From assembly GCF_001888805.2 (NCBI RefSeq), contig NZ_CP019113.1, positions 4,092,001 through 4,156,000 on the forward strand: a stretch of DNA of 64,000 bases. The letters are read 5' to 3'. A program made the translations under genes and the position numbers. A model generated the notes under the pieces. That model searched no databases and was not told the DNA's origin. It was given only the letters and a program-made list of their open reading frames with translations. Of this stretch, positions 7,469 through 17,420 are shown piece after piece (position 1 is the first letter of the stretch; every line of letters begins with the position of its first letter). This DNA is from Enterobacter sp. SA187 (GTDB lineage Bacteria > Pseudomonadota > Gammaproteobacteria > Enterobacterales > Enterobacteriaceae).

Positions 7469-8998
7469 TTACGGCCTTGTAGTAGAAACGGAATTAACAA
7501 ACCACTGCTGGATATTGCTCATCGCAGAATGCGAGGTATCCAGAATCGGCTGCGGATAGAAGCCAAGCAGTACCAGAAGCACGACCAGCAACAGAATGAT
7601 AAACAGCTCGCGCAGTGACATTCCCGGCAGTTCTTTACTTGCGATCTCGCTCTTCGCTTGCCCGAAGAAGGCGCGGTGCAGCATCGCCAGCGAGTAAACT
7701 GACGCGAAGACCAGACCGAAGGTCGAAATCACAGTGATCACCGGCACAACCTGATAGCTGCCGAACAGGATCATGAATTCACCGACGAAGTTACCGGTGC
7801 CCGGCATCCCGAGAGTCGCCACGGCAAAGAACATCGACAGCGCTGGCAGCCATTTAATTTTGCTCCACAGGCCGCCCATCATGCGCATATCACGGGTATG
7901 CAGACGTTCGTACATCTGACCGCAGATAATAAACATACCGGCGGCAGACAGACCGTGCGCAATCATCTGGATCACCGCGCCCTGGAACGCCAGCTGGCTA
8001 CCGGTATAGATCGCGATCAGCACGAAGCCCATGTGCGAAACGGAGGTGTAAGCAATCAGACGTTTGATGTCGGTCTGTGCGAATGCCATCCATGCGCCGT
8101 AGAAGATGCCAATCACACCCAGCCACATGGCAATGGGGGCGAACTCAGCGGAGGCGTTCGGGAACAGCGGCAGCGAGAAGCGCAGCAGACCGTAGGCCGC
8201 GGTTTTCAGCAGGATCCCCGCCAGGTCAACAGAACCTGCGGTTGGCGCCTGGGAGTGCGCGTCCGGCAACCAGCCGTGCAGCGGTACTACCGGCATTTTC
8301 ACCGCGAAGGCAATGAAGAAGCCCAGCATCAGCAGATATTCAACGCCATGGGACATCGGCGTCTTGAGCAGCTGCTCGTAGCTGAAGGTCCAGACGCCGG
8401 TCGCATTGTAGTGCACGAACACCAGCGCCAGGATGGCGATCAACATCACCAGACCGCTCGCCTGGGTATAGATGAAGAACTTGGTCGCGGCAGTGATACG
8501 CGTCTTCCCGTCGGAGGCTTTATGGCCCCACAGTGCGATCAGGAAGTACATCGGCACCAGCATCATTTCCCAGAAGAAGAAGAAGAGGAACATGTCGATG
8601 GCAAGGAACACGCCGATAACGCCGCCCAGGATCCACATCAGGTTCAGATGGAAGAAGCCCTGATATTTCTCGATTTCGCGCCAGGAGCAGAGTACCGCCA
8701 GCACGCCGAGGAATCCGGTCAGCACCACCATCAGCAGTGACAGGCCATCCAGCGCCAGGTGAATGCTGATGCCAAAGCGTGGGATCCACGGCAGCAGGAA
8801 TTCAGACTGCCACTGCGGTAAACCAGCCGATTGGGTCAGAGAGTAGCCGCCCTGCAACCACAGTTGCAGGGAAAGCGCCAGCGTCAGTCCCATTGTGACC
8901 AGCGCGATCCAGCGCGGCATCTTCACGCCGAAGCGTTCGGTCTGCCAGCACAGGAAGCCGCCAATAAACGGGATAAGTATTAACCAGGGTAATAACAT
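7469..8998 (-). CDS. nuoM: NADH-quinone oxidoreductase subunit M
   Basis: 509 residues, antiporter-like membrane subunit of complex I. Key features are the glutamate in FFFWEMMLVPMYFLI (about residue 144), which is essential in E. coli NuoM, the channel motif FAVKMPVVPLHGWLPDAHSQAPTAGS, and TDIKRLIAYTSVSHMGF. It lies between nuoL (41-bp gap) and nuoN (6-bp gap) and pumps protons as part of the distal membrane arm. Confidence 0.98.
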   Translation of the reverse strand: MLLPWLILIPFIGGFLCWQTERFGVKMPRWIALVTMGLTLALSLQLWLQGGYSLTQSAGLPQWQSEFLLPWIPRFGISIHLALDGLSLLMVVLTGFLGVLAVLCSWREIEKYQGFFHLNLMWILGGVIGVFLAIDMFLFFFFWEMMLVPMYFLIALWGHKASDGKTRITAATKFFIYTQASGLVMLIAILALVFVHYNATGVWTFSYEQLLKTPMSHGVEYLLMLGFFIAFAVKMPVVPLHGWLPDAHSQAPTAGSVDLAGILLKTAAYGLLRFSLPLFPNASAEFAPIAMWLGVIGIFYGAWMAFAQTDIKRLIAYTSVSHMGFVLIAIYTGSQLAFQGAVIQMIAHGLSAAGMFIICGQMYERLHTRDMRMMGGLWSKIKWLPALSMFFAVATLGMPGTGNFVGEFMILFGSYQVVPVITVISTFGLVFASVYSLAMLHRAFFGQAKSEIASKELPGMSLRELFIILLLVVLLVLLGFYPQPILDTSHSAMSNIQQWFVNSVSTTRP

Positions 8999-9039
8999 AG
9001 CTGCGTATGTCCCTTATATTCTAAACACTTCACAAAAAA

Positions 9040-10881
9040 TCAACGCAATACCATCAACAGCGCGAGGACGACCACCGCACCGATGCTCATGGATGCCACA
9101 TACCAGCGCAGATAGCCGTTCTCGCTAAACAGCAGACCTTTACCCGCCAGGCGGGAGAGGATTGCCGGGATGTTCATCAACGCATTCAGCGGGTCACGCT
9201 TGATAAGCCAGGCGATACCCAGGAATGGTTTTACGAAAATTTTGTCATACAGCCAGTCGAAGCCCCAGGCGTTGTACCACCAGGTCCCCAGCAGGCGGCC
9301 CGGCGCGCTGTTGGCGATTGAGGTCACCAGAGTGCGCTTGCCAAGCCACAGCCAGGCGGCAATCAGGATCCCGGCAATGGCGATCACGCCCGATGCGATT
9401 TCCAGCGTCATCACGCTGCCATGCTCAAGCTCGGTGGTTTCCGGCAGAACACCCTGCAACGGCGGCACGATCATCGCGCCCACAAAGGTGGAGAGCACCA
9501 GCAGAACAATCAGCGGCAGATGGTGGGTAATCCCCTTCCCTGCGTGTGCGTGAATTTGTTCTTTACCGTGGAAGACGATGAAAATCATGCGGAAGGTATA
9601 CAGCGAGGTCATAAATGCGCCCGCCAGACCTGCCACCATCAGATTCATGTGTCCGTTCGCCATCGCGCCCGCGAGGATTTCATCCTTACTGAAGAAGCCT
9701 GCGGTGATCAGCGGCAGTGCGGAAAGCGCCGCGCCACCCACCAGGAAGCAGACATACACCAGCGGAATAGACTTACGCAGGCCGCCCATTTTGAAGATGT
9801 TCTGCTCGTGATGGCAGGCAAGGATCACCGAACCGGACGAGAGGAACAGCAGCGCTTTAAAGAACGCGTGGGTCATCAGATGGAAAATCGCCGCATCCCA
9901 CGCCTGTACGCCGAGCGCCAGGAACATGTAGCCAATCTGGCTCATGGTGGAGTAAGCGAGTACACGTTTGATGTCCGTTTGCACCAGCGCGGCAAAGCCT
10001 GCCAGCACCAGAGTGACGGCACCGACAATCCCCACCAGATGCAGGATTTCCGGGGTCATCAGGAACAGACCATGCGTACGGGCAATCAGGTAGACACCGG
10101 CAGTCACCATGGTCGCGGCGTGGATCAGCGCGGAAACCGGAGTCGGACCCGCCATCGCGTCAGCAAGCCAGGTCTGCAACGGCAGCTGTGCCGATTTACC
10201 GACCGCACCGCCCAGCAGCATCAGCGTCGCCCAGGTCAGCATATTATTGCCAGCCTCGAAGTGCGCCGGTGCCAGTTCCACCATTTCGCGGAAGTTGAGC
10301 GTACCCAGTTCGTTATAAAGAATGAACAGCGCGAAGGCCAGGAACACGTCGCCGACGCGGGTCACCACGAACGCTTTCATTGCTGCCGCGCCATTCTTCG
10401 GATCGGTGTAGTAGAAACCGATCAGCAGATAGGAGCACAGGCCCACGCCTTCCCAGCCGAGATACATCAGCAGCAGGTTGTCCGCCAGTACCAGCACCAC
10501 CATGCTCGCGATGAACAGGTTGGTGTAGGCGAAGAAGCGGGAGTAGCCCTCTTCGCCGCGCATGTACCAGGAGGCAAACATGTGGATCAGGAAGCCAACG
10601 CCGGTTACCACGGAGAGCATGGTCAGCGACAGACCATCCAGCACCAGGTTAAAGCCGATGTTGAAATCGCCCACCGACATCCAGGTCCACAACGGCTGGC
10701 TGTAGGCCTGTTGACCGTTATTAAAGAAGTCGAAGCCGACAATGGCGGTCACCAGCGCCGCCAGACCGACTGAACCCATTCCAACCGCGGCGGAGAGGTT
10801 TTCCGACCAGCGACCGCGGGAGAAGGAGAGCAGTAAAAAGCCAATCAATGGCAAAATAATGGTTAAGGCAAGCATGTTCAT
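9040..10881 (-). CDS. nuoL: NADH-quinone oxidoreductase subunit L
   Basis: 613 residues, the terminal antiporter-like subunit with the long lateral helix. The Mrp-type core shows YLGWEGVGLCSYLLIGFYY with the conserved glutamate, GKSAQLPLQTWLADAMAGPTPVSALIHAATMV, and QTDIKRVLAYSTMSQIGYM. The C-terminal region beyond about residue 500 corresponds to the amphipathic lateral helix and the final transmembrane anchor. The start overlaps the nuoK stop by 4 bp, indicating translational coupling. Confidence 0.98.
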   Translation of the reverse strand: MNMLALTIILPLIGFLLLSFSRGRWSENLSAAVGMGSVGLAALVTAIVGFDFFNNGQQAYSQPLWTWMSVGDFNIGFNLVLDGLSLTMLSVVTGVGFLIHMFASWYMRGEEGYSRFFAYTNLFIASMVVLVLADNLLLMYLGWEGVGLCSYLLIGFYYTDPKNGAAAMKAFVVTRVGDVFLAFALFILYNELGTLNFREMVELAPAHFEAGNNMLTWATLMLLGGAVGKSAQLPLQTWLADAMAGPTPVSALIHAATMVTAGVYLIARTHGLFLMTPEILHLVGIVGAVTLVLAGFAALVQTDIKRVLAYSTMSQIGYMFLALGVQAWDAAIFHLMTHAFFKALLFLSSGSVILACHHEQNIFKMGGLRKSIPLVYVCFLVGGAALSALPLITAGFFSKDEILAGAMANGHMNLMVAGLAGAFMTSLYTFRMIFIVFHGKEQIHAHAGKGITHHLPLIVLLVLSTFVGAMIVPPLQGVLPETTELEHGSVMTLEIASGVIAIAGILIAAWLWLGKRTLVTSIANSAPGRLLGTWWYNAWGFDWLYDKIFVKPFLGIAWLIKRDPLNALMNIPAILSRLAGKGLLFSENGYLRWYVASMSIGAVVVLALLMVLR

Positions 10882-11180
10882 CCACGCAACTCACTTACTG
10901 AATCGATATTCAGGCTCTGGCGACGGCGATGCAGTTGCAGTAACAGCGCAAGACCAATACTGGCTTCTGCTGCCGCAAGGCTGATGGCGAGGATATACAT
11001 CACCTGACCATCGGTCTGGCCCCAGTAGCTACCGGCGACGACAAAAGCCAGTGCCGCCGCGTTAATCATGATTTCCAGCCCAATCAGCATAAACAGCAGA
11101 TTGCGTCGGATAACCAGACCGGTCAGACCGAGTACAAACAGTATCGCGGCGAGGATCAGTCCATGTTGTAAGGGGATCAT
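10878..11180 (-). CDS. nuoK: NADH-quinone oxidoreductase subunit K
   Basis: 100 residues with three transmembrane helices. The two conserved buried glutamates of this MrpC-like subunit are visible in MLIGLEIMINAAAL (about residue 36) and SLAAAEASIGLALL (about residue 72). It overlaps nuoJ and nuoL by 4 bp at each end. Confidence 0.97.
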   Translation of the reverse strand: MIPLQHGLILAAILFVLGLTGLVIRRNLLFMLIGLEIMINAAALAFVVAGSYWGQTDGQVMYILAISLAAAEASIGLALLLQLHRRRQSLNIDSVSELRG

Positions 11181-11728
11181 GCGTGCTCCTCCGTTTTTCT
11201 TTTCGCATCGCCAGGACGGTTGCTGAGCACTTCGCCCGCGCGTTCTTCACGACCCACGTGGAAGGCGACGACCAGACCCGCCAGCAGCAGCATGGACGCC
11301 AGTTCAACCGCCAGAACGTATGGCCCGAACAGGGTAATGCCCACCGCTTTCGCGCTGATTGGCGTCCCGTCGATGCCCTGGTCGTTGACGCCGAGAATGG
11401 CGTAGATCATCACCGCCAGCAGGATGGCTGACAACGCGCCAGGACCAATCCAGATTTGCGGTTTCAACCACTGACGTTCCTGCTCGATTTCAGCGCCGCC
11501 GAGGTTCAGCATCATCACCACGAATACGAACAGCACCATAATGGCCCCGGCGTAGACGATGATTTCCAGGGCGCCCGCAAAATAGGCGCCTAAGGAGAAG
11601 AAGACCCCGGCAATCGCCAGCAGGGACATAATCAGGTACAGCAGCGCATGCACCGGATTAGTGTGGGTTATCACCCGCAGCGTCGTCAGGATGGCAACCA
11701 GGCCACAGATATAAAAAGCGAACTCCAT
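11177..11728 (-). CDS. nuoJ: NADH-quinone oxidoreductase subunit J
   Basis: 183 residues, matching E. coli NuoJ in size. Five hydrophobic helices are followed by a hydrophilic tail rich in charge (HVGREERAGEVLSNRPGDAKRKTEEHA). The conserved segment GALEIIVYAGAIMVLFVFVVMML is the helix that carries the pi-bulge in complex I structures and takes part in coupling quinone chemistry to proton transfer. It follows nuoI by 11 bp. Confidence 0.97.
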   Translation of the reverse strand: MEFAFYICGLVAILTTLRVITHTNPVHALLYLIMSLLAIAGVFFSLGAYFAGALEIIVYAGAIMVLFVFVVMMLNLGGAEIEQERQWLKPQIWIGPGALSAILLAVMIYAILGVNDQGIDGTPISAKAVGITLFGPYVLAVELASMLLLAGLVVAFHVGREERAGEVLSNRPGDAKRKTEEHA

Positions 11729-11739
11729 TGCCCCTCTCC

Positions 11740-12282
11740 TTACGGTAACAGGCCTTTGACGTCGATAGGTTTGGCTTCGTTTTCCGCTTCACCTTTATCT
11801 TTGCCGTCGATTGCCATACCTGCCATCCGGTAGTAGTTATATTCCGGGTATTTGCCCGGACCGGAGATCAGCAGATCCTCTTTTTCGTAGACCAAATCCT
11901 GACGCTTGAACTCGCCAAGCTCGAAGTCCGGCGTTAACTGGATCGCCGTTGTCGGGCAGGCCTCTTCGCACATGCCGCAGAAAATGCAGCGTGAGAAGTT
12001 AATGCGGAAAAACTCCGGATACCAGCGGCCGTCTTTCGTCTCTGCTTTTTGCAGAGAGATACAGCCAACCGGACAGGCAACCGCACACAGGTTACAGGCT
12101 ACGCAACGCTCAGCGCCGTCCGGATCGCGCGTCAGCACGATACGGCCACGGTAACGAGGCGCCAGATAAACCGGCTCTTCCGGGTACATACGCGTTTCGC
12201 GTTTGGCGAACGCATGCAGGCCGATCATCCAGATACTGCGAACCTGGGTGCCGAAGCCCACAATTATTTCTTTTAAAGTCAT
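11740..12282 (-). CDS. nuoI: NADH-quinone oxidoreductase subunit I (two 4Fe-4S clusters)
   Basis: 180 residues from the ATG at 12282 (MTLKEIIVGFG), the E. coli length. An upstream in-frame ATG at 12363 would add 27 residues inside nuoH and is rejected. Two ferredoxin motifs, CVACNLCAVACP and CIFCGMCEEACP, bind clusters N6a and N6b, which carry electrons through the peripheral arm to N2 in NuoB. Confidence 0.97.
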   Translation of the reverse strand: MTLKEIIVGFGTQVRSIWMIGLHAFAKRETRMYPEEPVYLAPRYRGRIVLTRDPDGAERCVACNLCAVACPVGCISLQKAETKDGRWYPEFFRINFSRCIFCGMCEEACPTTAIQLTPDFELGEFKRQDLVYEKEDLLISGPGKYPEYNYYRMAGMAIDGKDKGEAENEAKPIDVKGLLP

Positions 12283-12296
12283 GGTCTTTTCACCCC

Positions 12297-13274
12297 TTAT
12301 TGCGCCTGCCAGAGAATGACAGCCGCGGTGCCCAGCAAGTTGAGTAGCGTCAGCGGCAGGCAAACTTTCCAGCCGAAGGACATCACCTGGTCATAACGCG
12401 GACGAGGCAATGCTGCGCGGATCAAAATGAACATCATCATGAAGAACGCGGTTTTCAGTGCGAACCAGATGAAGGGCGGTAAGAACGGGCCATGCCAGCC
12501 ACCGAAGAACAGGGTAACCATCAGCGCGGAAATGGTGACGATACCGATGTACTCCCCCACAAAGAACAGACCGAATTTCATACCGGAATATTCAATGTGG
12601 TAACCGTCGGCCAGTTCCTGCTCGGCTTCCGGCTGGTCAAACGGGTGACGGTGACACACTGCCACGCCCGCGATAGCAAAGGTGATAAACCCGAAGAACT
12701 GCGGGATCACGTTCCAGATGTCGGCCTGGTTGTTGACGATATCGGTCATATTAAATGAACCGGCCTGCGCCACCACGCCCATCAGCGAGAGGCCGAGGAA
12801 CACTTCGTAGCTCAGGGTTTGCGCAGATGCACGCATCGCACCGAGCAGCGAGTATTTGTTGTTGCTCGACCAGCCAGCGAACAGCACCGCATATACCGCG
12901 AGGCCTGCCATCATCAGGAAGAACAGGATGCCGATGTTCAGATCGGCCACCACCCACGACGGGCTGACCGGCACAATAGCAAAGGCCAGCAGCAGCGAGG
13001 TGAAGGCAATCATCGGGGCCAGGGTGAAAATCACGCGGTCGGTGAATTTCGGTACCCAGTCCTCTTTGAAGAACATCTTGATCATGTCCGCGACCAGCTG
13101 GAGTGAACCACCCCAGCCTACGCGGTTCGGTCCGTAACGGTTCTGGAACAGGCCCAACAGACGGCGTTCACCGAAACTCATGAACGCGCCGCAGGTCACC
13201 ACAACCAGCAGAATAACCACCGCTTTGAGAATGCTGAGCAGGATGTCAATCAACTCCGGGGTAAACCAACTCAT
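12297..13274 (-). CDS. nuoH: NADH-quinone oxidoreductase subunit H
   Basis: 325 residues with about eight transmembrane helices. NuoH anchors the peripheral arm and forms much of the quinone chamber. The conserved motifs FGERRLLGLFQNRYGPNRVGWGG (start of the quinone tunnel) and HPFDQPEAEQELADGYHIEYSG (acidic loop) are intact. Its start overlaps the nuoG stop by 4 bp. Confidence 0.98.
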   Translation of the reverse strand: MSWFTPELIDILLSILKAVVILLVVVTCGAFMSFGERRLLGLFQNRYGPNRVGWGGSLQLVADMIKMFFKEDWVPKFTDRVIFTLAPMIAFTSLLLAFAIVPVSPSWVVADLNIGILFFLMMAGLAVYAVLFAGWSSNNKYSLLGAMRASAQTLSYEVFLGLSLMGVVAQAGSFNMTDIVNNQADIWNVIPQFFGFITFAIAGVAVCHRHPFDQPEAEQELADGYHIEYSGMKFGLFFVGEYIGIVTISALMVTLFFGGWHGPFLPPFIWFALKTAFFMMMFILIRAALPRPRYDQVMSFGWKVCLPLTLLNLLGTAAVILWQAQ

Positions 13275-15997
13275 TGCTGTGCCTCCTGCAGATCCTCAAC
13301 GCGTGCGCCTGCCAGTACCGGCGCGATGCCCGGCATACCCATCGGCAAGCCGACCTGCCCTGCCGTCAGTCCTTCAGAAATCACCAGCGGTAAGCTGACC
13401 GTCTGACCTTCATAGCTGAAGGCAAGTTTCGCACCGTCATTCACGCCCAGTTTCGCGGCGTCTGCCGGATTGAGCGCAATGTACGGCTGCGGCATACGTT
13501 GCTGGAAGACCGGTGAACGCTGGGACATTTCGTCACTGCCGAACAGATGGTAGTAAGGCGCAACACGCCATTTCCCCTCTTCCGCCTGGAAACCAGCCGG
13601 TACGTGATCGAAATAATCCAGCGCGCTGTCAGAGGCTTCGATCAGACGTACGCCCGGATCGCCATGACGCAGTTTGCCGCCCACTTCGGCCTGGAACTTG
13701 TTCCATGCCTGCGGGGAGTTCCAGCCCGGCGCCCAGGCAAACGGAATTTGCGAGCGCGGCGCGGATGGCTGGTTGTTCCCTTCCATAGAGAAGGCAAACA
13801 TAGTGTCTTTGTCCTGCGGCTGACGCGGTTCATGCACGCTGATGTTGGCGCGCATGGCGGTACGGCCACTGTAACGATGCGGTTCACGGGCCAGTTTCTG
13901 ACCACGAATACGGAAGCTGGCATCCGGCGCGGCATCTTTAATACCGGCCAGCTGCGGCAGCGCCGCAACCGCGGCGTCGATCACGTGATCGAGCTGCGTC
14001 CAGTCCACTTCGCGGCTCTGCACGGTGCTGTGCAGCGAGTGCAGCCAGCGCCAGCTTTCCAGCATGATGGCGTTGCGGTCGTAGTAAGACGGATCGTAAA
14101 CCTGGAAGAAACGCTGTGCGCGGCCTTCGTTGTTGATCACCGTACCGTCGCTTTCGGCGAAGCTGGCGGTAGAGAGCACCAGGTGCGCTTTGTCCATGAT
14201 CGCCGTGCGCTGATGGTCGATAACCATCACCAGCGGCGCGCGGGAGAGCGCGGCGTCAACGCGGGCGGCAGAAGCATGACGGTGCAGATCGTTTTCCAGG
14301 ATCACCACCGCATCAGCACGACCGGTTTCCAGTTCGGTCAGGGCGTCGTCCAGCGAGCCGCCGCCGATCATACCGAGGCCGACGCTGTTCACTGCACGGG
14401 CAATCATGGTCACGCCGACGTCTGCGCCACGGCCTTTCAGCGCTTTGGCGACGTTAGCGGCGGCCTGAATGACCGCCGTGCTGCCGGCGTTAGTACCGGA
14501 AATAATCAGCGGTTTTTTCGCGCTGGCCAGCGCCGAGACGATCACGTCGATCTTGTTTTGCAGATCGCGATCGATGCCTTCAACGGCCGGTGCGCTGGCG
14601 TCGAGGGCATTCGCAATGGCAAAGCCCAAACGCGCCTGATCTTCAACCGGTGCGCGATAGGTCCAGGCGGCGATGTCGTCCATACGGGTGCTGTCAACGT
14701 TGGTGACAAACAGCGGGTGTTTGGCACGCTGACCGATGTTGAGGATAGCGGCGATCTGCCAGTCCGCGACTTTCTGCGCGGCGGCCATTTCACGGGCTTT
14801 CCCTTTCACGGCCTGGCGGACAGCCAGCGCGACGCGCGCGCCGGTCTGGGTAATGTCTTCGCCCAGCACCAGCACGGCATCGTAGGTTTCGATGTCGCGC
14901 AGCGCCGGGGTATGAATGCCGCTTTCGCGCAGCACTTTCAGCATCAGCTCCAGACGTTCCTGCTCGCCGCTGGCGATACCGGTATAGAAGTTTTCCGCTC
15001 CTACCAGTTCACGCAGCGCAAAGTTGCTTTCCACGCTGGCGCGCGGGGAACCGATACCGATCACTTTCTTCGATTGACGCAGAATATCCGCCGCGCCCTG
15101 CATCGCCTGTTCAGCGTTGAGGGTGATCAGATCGTCACCACGACGCTGAACCGGCTGACGCGGACGGTCTTTCAGGTTCACATAGCCATAGCCAAAACGA
15201 CCACGGTCGCAGAGGAAGTAGTGGTTAACGGTACCGTTGTAACGGTTTTCGATGCGACGCAGCTCGCCGTAACGCTCACCCGGGCTGGTGTTACAGCCGA
15301 GAGAACATTGCTGGCAAATGCTCGGCGCAAACTGCATGTCCCATTTACGGTTATAACGCTCAGAGTGCGTTTTATCGGTGAACACGCCGGTCGGGCAGAT
15401 TTCCACCAGGTTGCCGGAGAATTCGCTTTCCAGCACGCCGTCTTCCGGGCGACCAAAATAGACGTTGTCGTGCGCGCCGTACACACCCAGGTCGGTGCCG
15501 TCAGCATAGTCTTTGTAGTAACGCACGCAGCGGTAGCAGGCGATGCAGCGGTTCATTTCATGGGAAATGAACGGCCCCAGATCCTGGTTGCGGTGAGTAC
15601 GCTTGGTGAAACGGTAGCGACGGAAGCTGTGACCGGTCATTACGGTCATATCCTGAAGGTGGCAGTTACCGCCCTCTTCACAGACCGGGCAGTCGTGCGG
15701 GTGGTTAGTCATTAACCACTCCACCACGCTTTCGCGGAACTGTTTCGCTTCTGCGTCGTCAATAGAAATAAAGGTGTTATCGGTAGCCGGTGTCATACAG
15801 GACATGACCAGGCGTCCGCGCGTGTCTTCCGCGTTCTGATACTGCTTCACCGCACACTGGCGGCAAGCACCCACGCTACCCAGCGCCGGATGCCAGCAAA
15901 AATACGGAATATCAAGACCTAACGAGAGACATGCCTGTAGCAGGTTGTCCGCCCCGTTGACCTCGTAATCTTTGCCGTCTACATGGATCGTAGCCAT
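13271..15997 (-). CDS. nuoG: NADH-quinone oxidoreductase subunit G
   Basis: 908 residues, the large Fe-S subunit. I chose the ATG at 15997 (MATIHVDGKDYEV) because GGAAG sits 7 nt upstream and it matches E. coli; an ATG two codons earlier (16003) is the alternative. The N-terminal ferredoxin-like 2Fe-2S site is CWHP...GACRQC, followed by HDCPVCEEGGNCH (N5), CIACYRCVRYYKD with CPTG (N4), and CQQCSLGCNTSPGER, the site of the extra cluster N7 found in E. coli-type enzymes. The rest is a molybdopterin-oxidoreductase fold without molybdenum chemistry. It is preceded by an 85-bp gap after nuoF. Confidence 0.98.
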   Translation of the reverse strand: MATIHVDGKDYEVNGADNLLQACLSLGLDIPYFCWHPALGSVGACRQCAVKQYQNAEDTRGRLVMSCMTPATDNTFISIDDAEAKQFRESVVEWLMTNHPHDCPVCEEGGNCHLQDMTVMTGHSFRRYRFTKRTHRNQDLGPFISHEMNRCIACYRCVRYYKDYADGTDLGVYGAHDNVYFGRPEDGVLESEFSGNLVEICPTGVFTDKTHSERYNRKWDMQFAPSICQQCSLGCNTSPGERYGELRRIENRYNGTVNHYFLCDRGRFGYGYVNLKDRPRQPVQRRGDDLITLNAEQAMQGAADILRQSKKVIGIGSPRASVESNFALRELVGAENFYTGIASGEQERLELMLKVLRESGIHTPALRDIETYDAVLVLGEDITQTGARVALAVRQAVKGKAREMAAAQKVADWQIAAILNIGQRAKHPLFVTNVDSTRMDDIAAWTYRAPVEDQARLGFAIANALDASAPAVEGIDRDLQNKIDVIVSALASAKKPLIISGTNAGSTAVIQAAANVAKALKGRGADVGVTMIARAVNSVGLGMIGGGSLDDALTELETGRADAVVILENDLHRHASAARVDAALSRAPLVMVIDHQRTAIMDKAHLVLSTASFAESDGTVINNEGRAQRFFQVYDPSYYDRNAIMLESWRWLHSLHSTVQSREVDWTQLDHVIDAAVAALPQLAGIKDAAPDASFRIRGQKLAREPHRYSGRTAMRANISVHEPRQPQDKDTMFAFSMEGNNQPSAPRSQIPFAWAPGWNSPQAWNKFQAEVGGKLRHGDPGVRLIEASDSALDYFDHVPAGFQAEEGKWRVAPYYHLFGSDEMSQRSPVFQQRMPQPYIALNPADAAKLGVNDGAKLAFSYEGQTVSLPLVISEGLTAGQVGLPMGMPGIAPVLAGARVEDLQEAQQ

Positions 15998-16082
15998 TAG
16001 CATGCTTCCAAATTAAAAAAATCGTTACCACTTCCTCATTCAGGCTGCCTCTGCGTTGGCTGCCTGGATGAACTTGTGGGCT

Positions 16083-17420
16083 TCACCAGCGGGCTTTCAA
16101 CAGGTTCGGCTGAATACCGTTGATTGCATGGGTATTGCTGAACGGCTGTTTGATGCCAGCTTCGAATTCTTCGCGGAAATATTTAATCGCGCTTTGCAGC
16201 GGTTCAACCGCGCCCGGCGCGTGTGCGCAGAAGGTTTTACCCGGCCCGAGGAAACGACACAGTTGCTCAAGTGTCTCGATATCCCCTGGCTGGCCTTCGC
16301 CACGCTCAATGGCACGCAGAATTTTCACGCTCCATGGCAGACCATCGCGGCACGGCGTACACCAGCCACAGGACTCACGGGCAAAGAACTCTTCCAGGTT
16401 ACGCACCAGGCCAACCATGCCGATCTCGTGATCCACCGCCATCGCCAGCGCCGTACCTAAACGGCTGCCCGCTTTGCCGATGCTTTCGAATTCCATTGGC
16501 AGATCGAGATGCGCTTCGGTTAAGAAGTCAGTTCCCGCGCCGCCCGGCTGCCAGGCTTTGAATTTCAGGCCATCGCGCATGCCGCCCGCGTAATCTTCGA
16601 GAATTTCACGCGCGGTGGTGCCGAACGGTAGTTCCCACACGCCCGGATTTTTCACGCGGCCGGAGAAGCCCATCAGTTTGGTGCCGGCATCTTTGCTGGT
16701 CGAGATGCCCTGATACCACTCCACGCCGTTCGCGAGGATAGCCGGTACGTTACACAGCGTTTCAACGTTGTTAACGCAGGTCGGTTTACCCCATACGCCG
16801 GAGCTTGCCGGGAACGGCGGCTTGGAACGCGGGTTCGCGCGGCGGCCTTCAAGGGAGTTAATCAGCGCGGTTTCTTCACCGCAAATGTAACGCCCTGCCC
16901 CGGTGTGCACGAAAAGTTCGAAGTCAAAACCGCTGCCGAGGATGTTTTTGCCAAGCAGACCGGCTTCGGTCGCTTCGGCAATCGCACGGCGCAAGTGCAC
17001 GGCTGCTTCGATGTATTCGCCACGCAGGAAGATATAGCCACGGTATGCTTTCAGCGCGAACGCGGAAATGAGCATGCCTTCCACCAGCAGGTGCGGCAGT
17101 TGCTCCATCAGCAGACGGTCTTTATAGGTGCCCGGCTCCATTTCATCGGCGTTACACAGCAGGTAACGGATGTTCATGGATTCGTCTTTCGGCATCAGGC
17201 TCCACTTAAGGCCGGTGGAGAAGCCCGCGCCGCCGCGCCCTTTCAGACCTGAGTCTTTTACGGCGTTAACGATATCGTCCGGTGCCATGCCGGTCAGCGC
17301 TTTACGCGCGCCTTCATAGCCATTTTTGCTCTGGTATTCTTCAAGCCATACCGGCTGTTTGTCATCACGCAGACGCCAGGTCAGCGGATGGGTTTCGGGA
17401 GTACGGATAATGTTTTTCAT
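16083..17420 (-). CDS. nuoF: NADH-quinone oxidoreductase subunit F (NADH/FMN-binding)
   Basis: 445 residues, exactly the E. coli length. It oxidises NADH with FMN and passes electrons to cluster N3. GRGGAGFSTGLKW (about 62-74) is the glycine-rich nucleotide/FMN site, GAGRYICGEETALINSLEG another FMN contact, and ESCGWCTPCRDG plus a later FCAHAPG cysteine bind the 4Fe-4S cluster. Its start overlaps the nuoE stop by 4 bp. Confidence 0.98.
   Translation of the reverse strand: MKNIIRTPETHPLTWRLRDDKQPVWLEEYQSKNGYEGARKALTGMAPDDIVNAVKDSGLKGRGGAGFSTGLKWSLMPKDESMNIRYLLCNADEMEPGTYKDRLLMEQLPHLLVEGMLISAFALKAYRGYIFLRGEYIEAAVHLRRAIAEATEAGLLGKNILGSGFDFELFVHTGAGRYICGEETALINSLEGRRANPRSKPPFPASSGVWGKPTCVNNVETLCNVPAILANGVEWYQGISTSKDAGTKLMGFSGRVKNPGVWELPFGTTAREILEDYAGGMRDGLKFKAWQPGGAGTDFLTEAHLDLPMEFESIGKAGSRLGTALAMAVDHEIGMVGLVRNLEEFFARESCGWCTPCRDGLPWSVKILRAIERGEGQPGDIETLEQLCRFLGPGKTFCAHAPGAVEPLQSAIKYFREEFEAGIKQPFSNTHAINGIQPNLLKARW

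Noticed and set aside
13547..15715. 722-codon plus-strand frame antisense to nuoG
   Set aside because: nuoG is unmistakable on the other strand; long antisense frames are common in GC-rich genes with biased third positions. The same applies to long antisense frames in nuoL, pta and fabB.
16056..16460. 134-residue plus-strand ORF across the nuoG-nuoF gap
   Set aside because: Mostly antisense to the end of nuoF, with no supporting features.
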